This document shows, piece by piece, positions 16,434 through 26,144 of a DNA stretch of 64,000 bases; the stretch's first letter is position 1; every line of letters begins with the position of its first letter. Made by a program: the position numbers and the translations under genes. Below the pieces are notes generated by a model that saw only the letters and a list, made by a program, of their open reading frames with translations, was not told the DNA's origin and made no database searches. Location of the stretch: assembly GCA_021775595.1 (NCBI GenBank), contig JAJFHN010000006.1, positions 32,612 through 96,611 on the forward strand, given 5' to 3'. Source of the DNA: Hyphomicrobiales bacterium (GTDB taxonomy: Bacteria; Pseudomonadota; Alphaproteobacteria; Rhizobiales; Methyloligellaceae).

Positions 16434-17267
16434 ATGCCGAAACGCGCCACAGCGAGTCGCAACGACAATTCCACTGAGCCAGCTGTGCTGGACGTCGTCC
16501 CACCTCAGCGCATCGCTAGGTTGGTCGAGGACGTCGGCGTGAAAAAGGCCGAGCTCTCATTTCTCGCCACCCTCTCGCTGGGCATTCTTGCCGGCGCCTT
16601 CATTGCCTTCGGCGCAATGTTTTTCACGCTCACCGTCACTGGCAGCGAATTGGGATTCGGCCCGACGCGGGCAATTGGCGGACTTGCTTTTTCGCTGGGG
16701 TTAATCCTGGTGATCGTTGGTGGCGCGGAGCTCTTCACCGGCAACAGCTTGATTGTTCTGGCCTGCGCCAGTCGGCGCATCAGCTTGGCAGCGCTGGGGC
16801 GCAACTGGGGGATCGTCTACCTTGGAAATTTGATCGGCGCACTGGGCGCCGTGGCGCTGGTTGAGCTTTCGGGCGTTCTGGAACTCGGCGGCGGCGCTGT
16901 AGCCGTGACCGCCGAAGCGATTGCTCAGTCGAAGGTGGCGCTTGGACCAATGCAGGCTTTCGTGCGCGGCATATTGTGCAATGTCCTTGTCTGTTTGGCG
17001 GTATGGATGTGTTTCGCCGCGCACACTGTCACCGGCAAAGTTTTTGCCATCATTTTTCCGATCACGGCGTTCGTCGCGCTCGGTTTTGAGCACTCGGTAG
17101 CCAACATGTATCTTATTCCAATCGGAGCACTGCAAGGGGGCGGCGACATCGGACTCTTCGACTTCCTCATGAATATCGTTCCTGTAACGCTCGGGAATAT
17201 TGTTGGCGGCGGCGTGCTGGTCGCGCTTGTCTACTGGCTGGTCTATGTGCGCGAGGCGCGACGCTGA
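16434..17267 (+). CDS. Formate/nitrite transporter (FNT) family channel
   Basis: A 277-residue inner-membrane protein with six hydrophobic segments from about residue 45 and a ~40-residue cytoplasmic N-terminus. Family hallmarks are GGAELFTGNSLI near residue 100, GNLIGALGAV, and GFEHSVANMYLIPIGAL, which contains the pore histidine. FNT channels conduct formate, nitrite, hydrosulfide, acetate or lactate as pentamers; the substrate here is not decidable, and no formate or nitrite enzyme gene adjoins it. The ATG at 16434 is chosen over the in-frame ATG at 16386 because the extra 16 residues look non-coding. Confidence 0.88.
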   Translation: MPKRATASRNDNSTEPAVLDVVPPQRIARLVEDVGVKKAELSFLATLSLGILAGAFIAFGAMFFTLTVTGSELGFGPTRAIGGLAFSLGLILVIVGGAELFTGNSLIVLACASRRISLAALGRNWGIVYLGNLIGALGAVALVELSGVLELGGGAVAVTAEAIAQSKVALGPMQAFVRGILCNVLVCLAVWMCFAAHTVTGKVFAIIFPITAFVALGFEHSVANMYLIPIGALQGGGDIGLFDFLMNIVPVTLGNIVGGGVLVALVYWLVYVREARR

Positions 17268-17404
17268 GGTCCAACGGCGGGCCACAGGCTGGTGGGTTGG
17301 TCCCTGCCGCACAAACCATTTCTCGATTTTGCCTGCGATCAGAAATACCAAGGCAGAACCAGCGCCACGATCAGCTCTTCATACGCAAGGCTGGAGCAAC
17401 CGAA

Positions 17405-17428
17405 GTCCGCTTTGGGTCAAGAGCGGAC
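17405..17428. repeat. Short inverted-repeat element (GTCCGCT...AGCGGAC)
   Basis: GTCCGCT (17405-17411) and AGCGGAC (17422-17428) form a 7-bp inverted repeat around TTGGGTCAAG, in the 240-bp gap between the FNT channel and the AhpD-like gene. A degenerate GCAGACAT lies about 40 bases on. The form matches the short dispersed intergenic repeats common in Rhizobiales genomes and shares its first eight bases with the complement of the 16-bp repeats at 13517 and 14513. Confidence 0.6.
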
Positions 17429-17506
17429 GCAACGGACAGTGGTTATCAAGGTTTGCTTCACCCCAAACAGCAGACATAGACTCCGATTGGAGCGGTGGCT
17501 GGCGCG

Positions 17507-18091
17507 TCAGGACGTCTTCTCGCGCGTCATATAATGATATTCGGCGTTGGGCCTTATGTCGGCGGCGGCGGCGATGCGGTTGGACATGTTGTAGAACCCG
17601 GCCACGGCCGCGATGTCCCAAATATCGCGGTCGGTAAAACCGGCTTTGCGAAGGTTTTCGCGGTCGGCCTCTTCAATTTTGTCGGGGTGCTCGGTCAGCT
17701 TTTCGGTGAAATCGAGCATGGCCTTCTGACGTGCATCAAGGTCGGCGGCGCGATAGTTCTGGACGATCATCTCGCCGAATTCTGGATCGCCGGAGCGGAA
17801 GCGCACGCCCGCCCCGTGCGAGGTCAGGCAATAGTGGCAATGATTGATAACGCTCACCGCGGTGGCGATCATCTCTCGCTCGAGTTTGGAGAGGCCGCTT
17901 TCGCCCTGCATCAGATCGACGCCCATGTCCATAAAGGCGCGCAGTTTGGTGTTGTCGAAGGCATAGGCCACGAAAACGTTGGGGACGAATCCGAGTTTTT
18001 CCCGGCACAACTCGAAATGGCCTTCGAGATCGTCCTCAAGCTTGTCGAGGGGATTGATGTCGAGGGCGGTTACTTTGCTTTTCGCACTCAT
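17507..18091 (-). CDS. Peroxidase-related AhpD-like protein
   Basis: A 194-residue all-helical protein of the AhpD/carboxymuconolactone-decarboxylase fold. The redox pair is C85-x-x-C88 in INHCHYCLTSHG, with His92 seven residues after C85, as in alkylhydroperoxidase-type enzymes. The peroxidase-related subgroup is recognisable from PNVFVAYA and the C-terminal DIAAVAGFYNMSNRIAAAAD. It probably reduces peroxides with a thiol partner that is not encoded nearby. It is divergent from the glutamate dehydrogenase gene; 152 bases separate the starts. Confidence 0.88.
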   Translation of the reverse strand: MSAKSKVTALDINPLDKLEDDLEGHFELCREKLGFVPNVFVAYAFDNTKLRAFMDMGVDLMQGESGLSKLEREMIATAVSVINHCHYCLTSHGAGVRFRSGDPEFGEMIVQNYRAADLDARQKAMLDFTEKLTEHPDKIEEADRENLRKAGFTDRDIWDIAAVAGFYNMSNRIAAAADIRPNAEYHYMTREKTS

Positions 18092-18243
18092 AAGGTGGCT
18101 CCTTGTGTGAACCCTGGGCCAGCGGCGGGATCGCCCCGGGCGCCAGATTTGTTCTTGTCAATTCGAGGTCATCACGCCAATCTCCAGGCGAGACGAGTTG
18201 CCGGTGTATTGATCAGGCGGACCACCGGTGACAGAGGCTAGAC

Positions 18244-21200
18244 ATGGCATTGGCAGCCGAAAGAAATCACGCGACCCAACTTCAAAGGGTCAGCGATATT
18301 ATCAACAAATCGGGCCGCGCGGAAAAGCCGCTCACCGAATTTGTTGATATATTCCTGTCCGATATCGACGAAACTGAACTGGACGGTTTGACGCCGGAAG
18401 GACTTGCGGAGCTCGCGGTTTCGGGCTGGGACTTTGTCGCTCAACGCCCGGCCGGCCGGCCCAAGGTCCGTGTCTTTGCCGCCGATCAAAAGGTGACCGG
18501 CGAAGCCAAGCTCATCGTCATCCAGATTCTGTGCGACGACATGCCGTTCCTCATCGACTCGGTGATGGGCGAGATTCTCGAACGCAAGCTCGGCATTCAG
18601 ATGGTGATCCATCCGGTGCTGCTGGTCGAGCGGGACGGGCGGCGCAAGCTCAACGACATCAAGCGCTCGAATGCGGAGGTGAATGGCGGCGTCTATCAGC
18701 GCGAGTGCTTCATTCAGGTCCACATCGATCATCTCGATCCGGGTTTCGATATTACGGGCCTTGGCAAAACGCTCGAATCCATCATCGCCGAAGTGCAAAC
18801 GGTGGTGGACGACTGGCGGCCGATGCTCAAGCGGCTTGAACGCGCCATCGGCGCCTATACGACCTACCCGCCGCCGGTGCCGGTTTCGGACCTGGCCGAG
18901 GGCATTCAGTTTCTGCGCTGGCTGATCGACAAGAACTTCACCTTTTTGGGAATGGTGGCGTTGGCGTTCGTTGGTGGCTCGCAGCGCGGTCGCTTGGAGC
19001 CGGTGGCGGAATCGGGGCTCGGCATCTTGCGCGACGAAGATGTGCGGGTGTTGCGCCGCGGGCATGACATGGTGCGGATGACGCCTGAAATTCGCAAATT
19101 CATCCTTTCCCCTTCGCCGCTGATCATCGCCAAGGCCAATGTGCGTTCGCGGGTCCATCGGCGGGCTCATATGGACTATATCGGCGTCAAAATTTACGGC
19201 GAAAATGGTGATTTTTCAGGCGAACTGCGCATTGTCGGCCTGTTCACCTCGTCGGCCTACACCAAGTCCGTCACGACCATTCCAGCAATCCGCCACAAGG
19301 TCGATATGGTGATGCGCCAGTCGGGATTCGCGCCCGATGGCCAGGGCGGCAAGGCGCTGTTCAATGTGCTGGAAACCTACCCGCGCGATGAGCTCTTTCA
19401 AATCGAAACGGCGCAGCTTTTTGAATTCGCGCTCACCATCCAACAGCTTGACTTGCGGCCGCGCGTGCGCGCCCTGCCACGCCTTGATGAATTCGATCGC
19501 TTCGTGTCGATCATCGTCTATCTGCCGCGCAATGGATTTTCGACCGACGGCCAGCACCGCATCGGCAATTTTTTGGCCGAGACTTATCGTGGGCGCGTCT
19601 CGGCCGTTTATCCCTTCTTCCCCGAAGGGCCGCTTGTTCGGGTGCATTATATCATCGGCCGCTATGAGGGCAGTACGCCGGTGCGCGAACAGGCTTTTCT
19701 CGAAGACGAGATCACCAAAATCATCCGCACCTGGACAGATCAGCTTGAGCGGCGGTTGGTGCGCGAGCTCGATGGGGCGACGGCCGCCCGCCGGTGGGAG
19801 GCATTTGCCACCGCCTTTCCAGCCGCCTACCAGGAATCGGTGGCCGTCGATCGGGCGCTTGCCGATATTGAACACATAGAGCAGTTGAGCACGGCAAATC
19901 CCGTGGCGATCGACTTCTATCGCCGCCGGGTACAATCGCCCAAAACAGTCCGCGTCACGCTCTACAGTTTGAGTGGGTCGATCCCGCTCAGCCGGCGCGT
20001 GCCGATATTCGAAAACTTGGGCTTCTCGGTGATCGATGAGAGCTCCTACACGATCACGCCGACCTTCGATGAGGCCGAGCGCGCCGTATCGCTGCACGAC
20101 ATGGTGCTGATGGTCCAGGACGGCGAGGCCTTGCGGCTTGGCGAGCACAAGGAGCGGTTGGAAGAAACGTTTCTTGCCGTCTGGGCTGACGAGGCGGCCG
20201 ACGACCACTACAACCGCCTGGTGCTCAAGGCCGGCATGGCTTGGCGCGAAGCTGCGGTGATGCGCGCCTATGGCTCTTATTTGCGCCAGATCCGTTCGCC
20301 CTTCGGCCAGTCCTATCTCTCAGACACATTGATCCGGCATGTCGGAATCACGCGCAATTTGATTGCGCTGTTTCGCCAGCTCTTCGACCCGGAGCGCGCG
20401 GCCTCGGTCAACACGAAAAACTCCAAGGAAAGAGGCCTGATCAAAGATATCGAGCAGGCGCTCGAGGCCATACCAAGCCTCGATGAAGACCGCATCGTTC
20501 GGCAATTTCTGAATCTCGTTTGTCATACATTGCGCACGAATTTCTATGCGCGCGACGCGCAGGGCGCGGCGCCGGAAACAATTTCGTTCAAGTTCGACAG
20601 CCAAAACATCGATGGCGCGCCGGAGCCGCGGCCGTTCGCCGAGATCTTCGTTTCCTCGCCGCGGGTCGAGGGCATTCATTTGCGTGGCGGTCGTATCGCG
20701 CGCGGCGGCTTGCGCTGGTCGGACAGGCACCAGGATTTCCGGACCGAAGTGCTGGGCCTGGCCAAGGCGCAGCAAGTCAAGAACACGGTGATCGTACCGA
20801 CGGGTTCGAAGGGCGGATTTGTCCCCAAATGGTTGCCCGAGGGTGGTGACCGCGACGCCGTCATGTCCGAGGGCGTCGCCGCCTATAAGATTTTCATCAA
20901 CGCGCTGCTGTCGCTGACCGACAATCTGGTGGGTGGAAAGGTTGTGCCGCCAAAAAATATGATCCGGCATGATGGCGACGATCCCTATCTGGTCGTGGCC
21001 GCCGACAAGGGCACAGCAACGCTGTCGGACACCGCCAACGAAATCTCGACCGAGCGCGGCTTTTGGTTAGGCGATGCGTTTGCATCGGGCGGTTCGGCTG
21101 GCTACGACCACAAAAAAATGGCGATCACGGCGCGCGGCGGTTGGGAGGCGGTCAAACGCCACTTCCGCGAGATGGACATCGACATCCAAATCACGCCGTT

Positions 21201-23088
21201 TAGCGTAATCGGCGTCGGCGACATGTCGGGCGATGTGTTCGGCAACGGCATGCTGTTGTCAAAACAGATCAAATTGCTGGCCGCCTTCGATCATCGCGAT
21301 ATTTTCATCGATCCCGATCCTGATCCGGCGAAGAGCTGGGCCGAGCGACGACGGATCTTCATGCTGACGCGCTCCACCTGGCAGGACTATTCCAAGAAGT
21401 TGATCAGTAAGGGTGGCGGCGTCTACAGCCGCGCGGCGAAATCGATCGCCTTGTCCGATGAAGTTAAGGCGCTGACTGGTCTCGAGAAATCCGCCGCGAC
21501 GCCAAACGAGCTGGTGCGCGCCCTTTTGAAGACCCAGGCGGACCTGATGTGGTTTGGCGGCATTGGCACCTATGTGCGCGGCCCCGGCGAGACCGATGAG
21601 CAAGCCGGTGACAGGGCCAACGACGCGTTGCGGATCGAGGCCGATGAGCTTGCGGTCAAGGTGGTCGGTGAAGGTGCGAACCTCGGCTTGACGCAAATCG
21701 CGCGCATCGCCTTTGCCAGGGCGGGAGGTTGCGTCAACACAGACGCGATAGACAATTCGGCCGGCGTCAATTCATCCGACCTCGAAGTCAACATCAAGAT
21801 TGCGCTGGGCCAAGCAATTGAAAACGGCAAGCTCGAATTGGCGGCGCGTAACAAGCTGCTGGCGGATATGACGGACGAGGTGGCCAACGCCTGCCTGCGC
21901 AACAACTATTTGCAGACGCTGGCGATTTCGTTGGCGCGGCGGCGAGGTATGGCAGACTTCGGATTTCAACTTCGCATGATGCGCGAATTGGAGGGCGCGG
22001 GGTTGCTCAATCGTGAGGTCGAATTCTTGCCCGACGATGGCGCACTGGCCGAGCGTCAGGCCCAGGGCGAAGCGCTGTCGCGGCCCGAACTTGCCGTGCT
22101 GTTGGCTTACGCAAAAATCGACCTCTACGACGAACTGATCGCATCGAAAGTGCCGGACGACCCCTATTTCGAGCGCGAATTGATGGACTATTTCCCGCCG
22201 ATGTTACAGAGGCGCTTCGGCGAAGAAGTCGAGCAACACCGACTGCGCCGCGACATCATCACGACGCGGCTCGTCAATAATTTGGTCAACCGGGCTGGTG
22301 CGTCGGCAGTGACGCGTCTGAAGGACGAGACCGGCCACGCCGCGGACGCCATCATGCTTGCCTACACAGCGGCGCGCGGTGTGTTCGACACTGAAAGCCT
22401 GTGTGGTGAAATCGACCAGCTCGACAATAAGGTCGGCGGCGGTTTCCAGCTCGATCTCTATTTGCGCGTGCAGGACGTGCTGCGCCAGCAAACAGGTTGG
22501 TTCCTGCGGCACGCGGATTTGGCGCGCGGCCTCTCTGACGTGATTGAACGCTACAGCGGCGAGATAGCTGCGATCGGAAAATCGCTGACGAAGATTCTAA
22601 CACCTCATCAAAAATCGCGGCTTGAGGCGGTCCGCGCCCGGTTTGCCGAACACGGCGTACCGCCAGCGTTGTGTGAGCGCCTTTGTGTTCTGCCGTTCCT
22701 GGCGACGGGCTCGGACATCGTGCTCGTGGCCGATGAGCTGAAGAGACCGGTTATGGAGGTCGCGCCGCTGTTCGCCGAAGTGGCGGCCTTTTTCCGTATC
22801 GACGAGTTGCGCCACGCCTGCGATCACGTGGCGGCCGACGATTATTTCGATCGCTTGGCGATCAACAACACGGTTTCGGCATTTGCCGACATTCACCGTG
22901 CCTTGGTCTTTGCGGTGGCGGCTGGCGCCAAGCGCGGACCCACTGATTTCAAGGCTTGGTGCCAAGCGAGCGGACCTGACACAGAACGCGCCCGGCGCCG
23001 GGTTCAGGAAATATTAGAGGGCGGCGAAATTACACTCTCGCGGCTCACCGTTGCAGCAGCTTATTTGCGCGAACTCGTCTCGAAATAG
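18244..23088 (+). CDS. gdhB: NAD-specific glutamate dehydrogenase, large (~180 kDa) type
   Basis: A 1614-residue enzyme of the large NAD-GDH class, which oxidatively deaminates glutamate to 2-oxoglutarate and ammonium for catabolism. The long N-terminal region (about 1-700) carries the ACT-like segments of this class. The catalytic domain begins near residue 790 with RIARGGLRWSDRHQDFRTEV and contains the substrate-binding lysine block PTGSKGGF and the metal/nucleotide region VGDMSGDVFGNGMLLS. The C-terminal ~500 residues are helical. The length equals that of Pseudomonas and Caulobacter homologues, with no break. The MFS gene follows after seven bases. Confidence 0.96.
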   Translation: MALAAERNHATQLQRVSDIINKSGRAEKPLTEFVDIFLSDIDETELDGLTPEGLAELAVSGWDFVAQRPAGRPKVRVFAADQKVTGEAKLIVIQILCDDMPFLIDSVMGEILERKLGIQMVIHPVLLVERDGRRKLNDIKRSNAEVNGGVYQRECFIQVHIDHLDPGFDITGLGKTLESIIAEVQTVVDDWRPMLKRLERAIGAYTTYPPPVPVSDLAEGIQFLRWLIDKNFTFLGMVALAFVGGSQRGRLEPVAESGLGILRDEDVRVLRRGHDMVRMTPEIRKFILSPSPLIIAKANVRSRVHRRAHMDYIGVKIYGENGDFSGELRIVGLFTSSAYTKSVTTIPAIRHKVDMVMRQSGFAPDGQGGKALFNVLETYPRDELFQIETAQLFEFALTIQQLDLRPRVRALPRLDEFDRFVSIIVYLPRNGFSTDGQHRIGNFLAETYRGRVSAVYPFFPEGPLVRVHYIIGRYEGSTPVREQAFLEDEITKIIRTWTDQLERRLVRELDGATAARRWEAFATAFPAAYQESVAVDRALADIEHIEQLSTANPVAIDFYRRRVQSPKTVRVTLYSLSGSIPLSRRVPIFENLGFSVIDESSYTITPTFDEAERAVSLHDMVLMVQDGEALRLGEHKERLEETFLAVWADEAADDHYNRLVLKAGMAWREAAVMRAYGSYLRQIRSPFGQSYLSDTLIRHVGITRNLIALFRQLFDPERAASVNTKNSKERGLIKDIEQALEAIPSLDEDRIVRQFLNLVCHTLRTNFYARDAQGAAPETISFKFDSQNIDGAPEPRPFAEIFVSSPRVEGIHLRGGRIARGGLRWSDRHQDFRTEVLGLAKAQQVKNTVIVPTGSKGGFVPKWLPEGGDRDAVMSEGVAAYKIFINALLSLTDNLVGGKVVPPKNMIRHDGDDPYLVVAADKGTATLSDTANEISTERGFWLGDAFASGGSAGYDHKKMAITARGGWEAVKRHFREMDIDIQITPFSVIGVGDMSGDVFGNGMLLSKQIKLLAAFDHRDIFIDPDPDPAKSWAERRRIFMLTRSTWQDYSKKLISKGGGVYSRAAKSIALSDEVKALTGLEKSAATPNELVRALLKTQADLMWFGGIGTYVRGPGETDEQAGDRANDALRIEADELAVKVVGEGANLGLTQIARIAFARAGGCVNTDAIDNSAGVNSSDLEVNIKIALGQAIENGKLELAARNKLLADMTDEVANACLRNNYLQTLAISLARRRGMADFGFQLRMMRELEGAGLLNREVEFLPDDGALAERQAQGEALSRPELAVLLAYAKIDLYDELIASKVPDDPYFERELMDYFPPMLQRRFGEEVEQHRLRRDIITTRLVNNLVNRAGASAVTRLKDETGHAADAIMLAYTAARGVFDTESLCGEIDQLDNKVGGGFQLDLYLRVQDVLRQQTGWFLRHADLARGLSDVIERYSGEIAAIGKSLTKILTPHQKSRLEAVRARFAEHGVPPALCERLCVLPFLATGSDIVLVADELKRPVMEVAPLFAEVAAFFRIDELRHACDHVAADDYFDRLAINNTVSAFADIHRALVFAVAAGAKRGPTDFKAWCQASGPDTERARRRVQEILEGGEITLSRLTVAAAYLRELVSK

Positions 23089-23095
23089 GCTGGCG

Positions 23096-24475
23096 ATGGG
23101 CGGGCCAAAGAGCGCCACGGACCGGTCGGGCGGCCGCGCTCCGTTTGCTGGTCTTTTCGGCTGGGCGCTGTTCGACTGGGCAACCCAGCCATTCTACACG
23201 CTGATCCTGACATTCATTTTCGCACCCTATTTCGCCACCGTGGTGGTGGGAAATCCGGTCGAGGGCCAAGCCCAGTGGGGGTATTTGACGGCTGTGGCGG
23301 GATTGATCGTGGCGTTGTCGGGGCCTGTGCTTGGCGCGATCGCCGATGCCACCGGACGCCGCAAGCCGTGGATCGCAGGTTTTTCGATCGTCTTGATGGT
23401 CGGCATGTCGGCGCTCTGGTTCGCGCTTCCGGGCATCGCAGTATTTCCATTGATCGCGATCGCTTTCATTGCGGCAACGGTGGCGGCTGAATTCGCCGCG
23501 ATTTTCACCAATGCCATGATGCCGCAATTGGTTCCCGCCCGAGAGCTCGGCAGGCTGAGTGGTTGGGGGTGGGCGCTCGGCTATGTGGGCGGACTGGTCA
23601 GCCTTGTTTTGATGCTGGCTTTCGTCGTCGCCGATCCGCAAACGCAGAAGACGCTGTTGGGCCTCGAGCCCGTATTTGGACTGGATCAAGCAACCCACGC
23701 CGACGACCGGTTTTCGGGTCCGTTCTCCGCCGTGTGGTTCGGTCTCTTCGCGATCCCGTTCTTTCTTTTTACGCCCGATGGCGGGTCAGCGCGTGCGGCC
23801 TCCGGCGCCATCAAGCGAGGTTTGAGAGAGCTGTGGGGGACGATCCGCGATATTGCCCACTTGCCGCCGATTGCGATCTTTCTATTGGCGCGCATGCTCT
23901 ATTCGGATGGGCTGGCGGCGTTGTTCGCATTTGGCGGCATCTACGGCGCGGGCCTGTTTGGCTGGCGCTCATTCGAACTTGGTCTGTTTGGCATCTCGCT
24001 CACCATCGCTGGTGCGCTGGGCGCGGTCGCGGGTGGTATCGCCGATGACCGGTTCGGCCCCAAGCGGGTCATTGTCGGCGCGCTCATTGGATTGCTGATC
24101 GGTACGCTTGGCATCGTCTCCATCGACGCAACGCGCGTGTTGTTCGTGATCGACGTGACGCCAGAGGCCGAGCCAAATGCTCTTTTTGCGAGCGTCGGCG
24201 AACGCGTCTATTTGTGTTTTGCGCTGCTCATCGGCGTGCTGGCCGGCCCGCTGCAGGCGGCCAGCCGCAGCCTCCTCGCGCGTCTCGCGCCACCGGACAA
24301 AATGACGCAATATTTTGGCCTGTTCGCTTTTTCGGGCAAGGTCACGGCGTTCTTGGCGCCGCTGTTGATCGCCACTGCGACCGAGTTGGCCACGAGCCAG
24401 AGGGCTGGGGTCGCCGTGATTATCTTATTTTTTGTCGCAGGGCTCGCGCTGATGGCGCGATTGCGGGCGGGCTGA
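23096..24475 (+). CDS. MFS permease, UMF1 family
   Basis: A 459-residue permease with about 12 membrane helices. The first helix motif FGWALFDWATQPFYTLILTF and the following APYFA identify the UMF1/Atg22-like branch of the major facilitator superfamily; bacterial substrates are unknown, and fungal relatives export amino acids from the vacuole. ATG 23096 lies seven bases after the GDH stop, so it is probably co-transcribed with GDH, hinting at amino-acid traffic. The frame is open further upstream inside GDH, but that part is out-of-frame GDH sequence. Confidence 0.88.
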   Translation: MGGPKSATDRSGGRAPFAGLFGWALFDWATQPFYTLILTFIFAPYFATVVVGNPVEGQAQWGYLTAVAGLIVALSGPVLGAIADATGRRKPWIAGFSIVLMVGMSALWFALPGIAVFPLIAIAFIAATVAAEFAAIFTNAMMPQLVPARELGRLSGWGWALGYVGGLVSLVLMLAFVVADPQTQKTLLGLEPVFGLDQATHADDRFSGPFSAVWFGLFAIPFFLFTPDGGSARAASGAIKRGLRELWGTIRDIAHLPPIAIFLLARMLYSDGLAALFAFGGIYGAGLFGWRSFELGLFGISLTIAGALGAVAGGIADDRFGPKRVIVGALIGLLIGTLGIVSIDATRVLFVIDVTPEAEPNALFASVGERVYLCFALLIGVLAGPLQAASRSLLARLAPPDKMTQYFGLFAFSGKVTAFLAPLLIATATELATSQRAGVAVIILFFVAGLALMARLRAG

Positions 24476-24480
24476 CGGTC

Positions 24481-24849
24481 TCAAGTCTTGCGCTTGCGCG
24501 GCTTCTGTTTTTTCGGCGGCAGGGAGTCGCCATAGGCCAATGCCCGGTTCATCCAATGATCGAGCTGCGCCTCGTCTTCCAGAACATCATCGGGCAGCGC
24601 CACATATTCACGCATCGGACGCCCTGAAAGCGGCTCGAACGCCGTTGCGCCAAGGCTTTCGCGCGCCACGTCGCGGTCGGCCTGGGAGAGACGCAAAAAC
24701 AGACTGCCTTCGAACAGCCCGCAGTACATGTTGCCGTTTACGAAGCCGCACGGATTGCCGAACATTTGGCGCTTTGTGACCCGGCTGTCGGCTGGCAGCA
24801 GGCCCTCAAAGAGGTCGACCATGTAAGGCGGCGGCTTTGTCCAGGCCAT
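24481..24849 (-). CDS. TfoX/Sxy N-terminal-domain protein
   Basis: A 122-residue protein matching the TfoX N-terminal domain: RVTKRQMFGNPCGFVNGNMYCGLFEGSLFLRLS followed by FEPLSGRPMREYVALPDDVLED. It lacks the C-terminal helical domain of the competence regulator, so a role in natural transformation should not be assumed. The tail is very basic (KKQKPRKRKT). It follows the antiporter gene by 27 bases on the same strand and is convergent with the UMF1 permease, stops five bases apart. Confidence 0.85.
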   Translation of the reverse strand: MAWTKPPPYMVDLFEGLLPADSRVTKRQMFGNPCGFVNGNMYCGLFEGSLFLRLSQADRDVARESLGATAFEPLSGRPMREYVALPDDVLEDEAQLDHWMNRALAYGDSLPPKKQKPRKRKT

Positions 24850-24876
24850 GGAGATTCCCTGTGTGGGGGGAGGCGT

Positions 24877-26001
24877 CTAAGGCGCTGCGTCGAAGATCAG
24901 AACGACGTAGGCTGCAAACAGCGCCAGATGCACGACGCCCTGCAGGACATGGGTTCGTTCGCTCACAAATGTGACCAGGCTGACGATCAACGTCAATGCG
25001 AGCAACACAATGTCCGCCGCCCCCAGGCCGAGCACAACGGATTCGCCGGTGTACCAGCCAACGATCAACACGGTGGGGATCGTCAGGCCGAGCGTTGAGA
25101 GCGCCGAACCAAGGCAGATATTGACCGAGCGTTGCAATTGGTTCGACCGCGCGGCCCGGATGGCGCTGAGCGCTTCGGGCGTCAAGATGAGCGCGGCGAT
25201 CAGAAATCCGCCGAGCGCCAGCGGCGCGCCGAGCGCGTCTATGCCGAAATCGACATAAAGCGCTAGGGTCTTGGAGAGCAACAATATCGGCACGAGCGCT
25301 GCGATCAGTCCGATCGCGTGAACGGGGACGCTTGAGACGACAAAGCGATGATCGTCGGCGTGGATGGAACTCAGTAGGCCGCCGTTTTCCTCAGGCGGCT
25401 GGTACTGAAATATGTCGCTGTGGGTGACGGTCTGGACGGCGAGAAAGATGCCATAGAGAACCACCGACATCACAATGAGAAATACCTCCATCAGACCGGA
25501 CAATTCGCCGCCCGGCGCTGAGACGGTGAAGCGGGGCAACACCAGACCGAGCATGGCAAAAGGCATCAACATCGTCAGATATGCGCCGGCGCCTTGCAGA
25601 TTGTAGTCCTGCAAGCGGTGCTTGAGGCCGCCGGTCACCAGGCTCAGCCCCACGAGCCCGTTCAGTACGATCATCATGATCGAAAACATCGTGTCGCGCG
25701 CCAGTGTCGGCTTGTCAGCGCCGACGATCATGATGGAGGCGATCAGCGCCACTTCGATGCCGATGACCGAGAGTGTCAGGATCAGTGTGCCATAAGGCTC
25801 GCCCAACAGGATCGCCAAACATTCGGCGTGGCGAACGACCGCGAACGCCGCCCACAACATCACCGCAAACAGCAGAATCAGCAGCAATATCGACGAAGTG
25901 AAATCGATGCGTTCGGGCGACAGTTGATCGCCAAAGACAGTGAAGAACAGCAGCAGGAGAAACGCCGCAAACGTCGCTATCTCTCGGCGGAAGATGGCCA
26001 T
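24877..26001 (-). CDS. chaA: Calcium/proton antiporter, ChaA-like
   Basis: A 374-residue inner-membrane protein with about 11 helices. The two CaCA-superfamily alpha repeats are visible: GEPYGTLILTLSVIGIEVALIASIM (helices 2-3) and the later GGFLIAALILTPEALSAIRAA...GSALSTLGLTIPTVLIVG. Each carries the acidic residue (E) used for cation exchange, as in ChaA-type Ca2+(Na+)/H+ antiporters. Start chosen at ATG 26001 (MAIFRREIA); the longer frame up to 26193 adds 64 low-hydrophobicity residues that look non-coding. It is the first gene of a probable pair with the TfoX-like protein. Confidence 0.88.
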   Translation of the reverse strand: MAIFRREIATFAAFLLLLFFTVFGDQLSPERIDFTSSILLLILLFAVMLWAAFAVVRHAECLAILLGEPYGTLILTLSVIGIEVALIASIMIVGADKPTLARDTMFSIMMIVLNGLVGLSLVTGGLKHRLQDYNLQGAGAYLTMLMPFAMLGLVLPRFTVSAPGGELSGLMEVFLIVMSVVLYGIFLAVQTVTHSDIFQYQPPEENGGLLSSIHADDHRFVVSSVPVHAIGLIAALVPILLLSKTLALYVDFGIDALGAPLALGGFLIAALILTPEALSAIRAARSNQLQRSVNICLGSALSTLGLTIPTVLIVGWYTGESVVLGLGAADIVLLALTLIVSLVTFVSERTHVLQGVVHLALFAAYVVLIFDAAP

Positions 26002-26144
26002 GGGTCGCACCTGCGCAGTTGCAGCCGATCGGCAAAAGCTGTTTGGCATTATGAGTCTAGCGCGTGGGACAGTCGCACAGTTGGCCGGTATTTCCCATCC
26101 GGCCAATGCGTTTTTTGGCAACTGAGCGCAACCTGCCGCCTGCC

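Noticed and set aside
24481..24849. Competence regulator TfoX
   Set aside because: Only the N-terminal domain is present, and the length is half of true TfoX; no competence gene is near.
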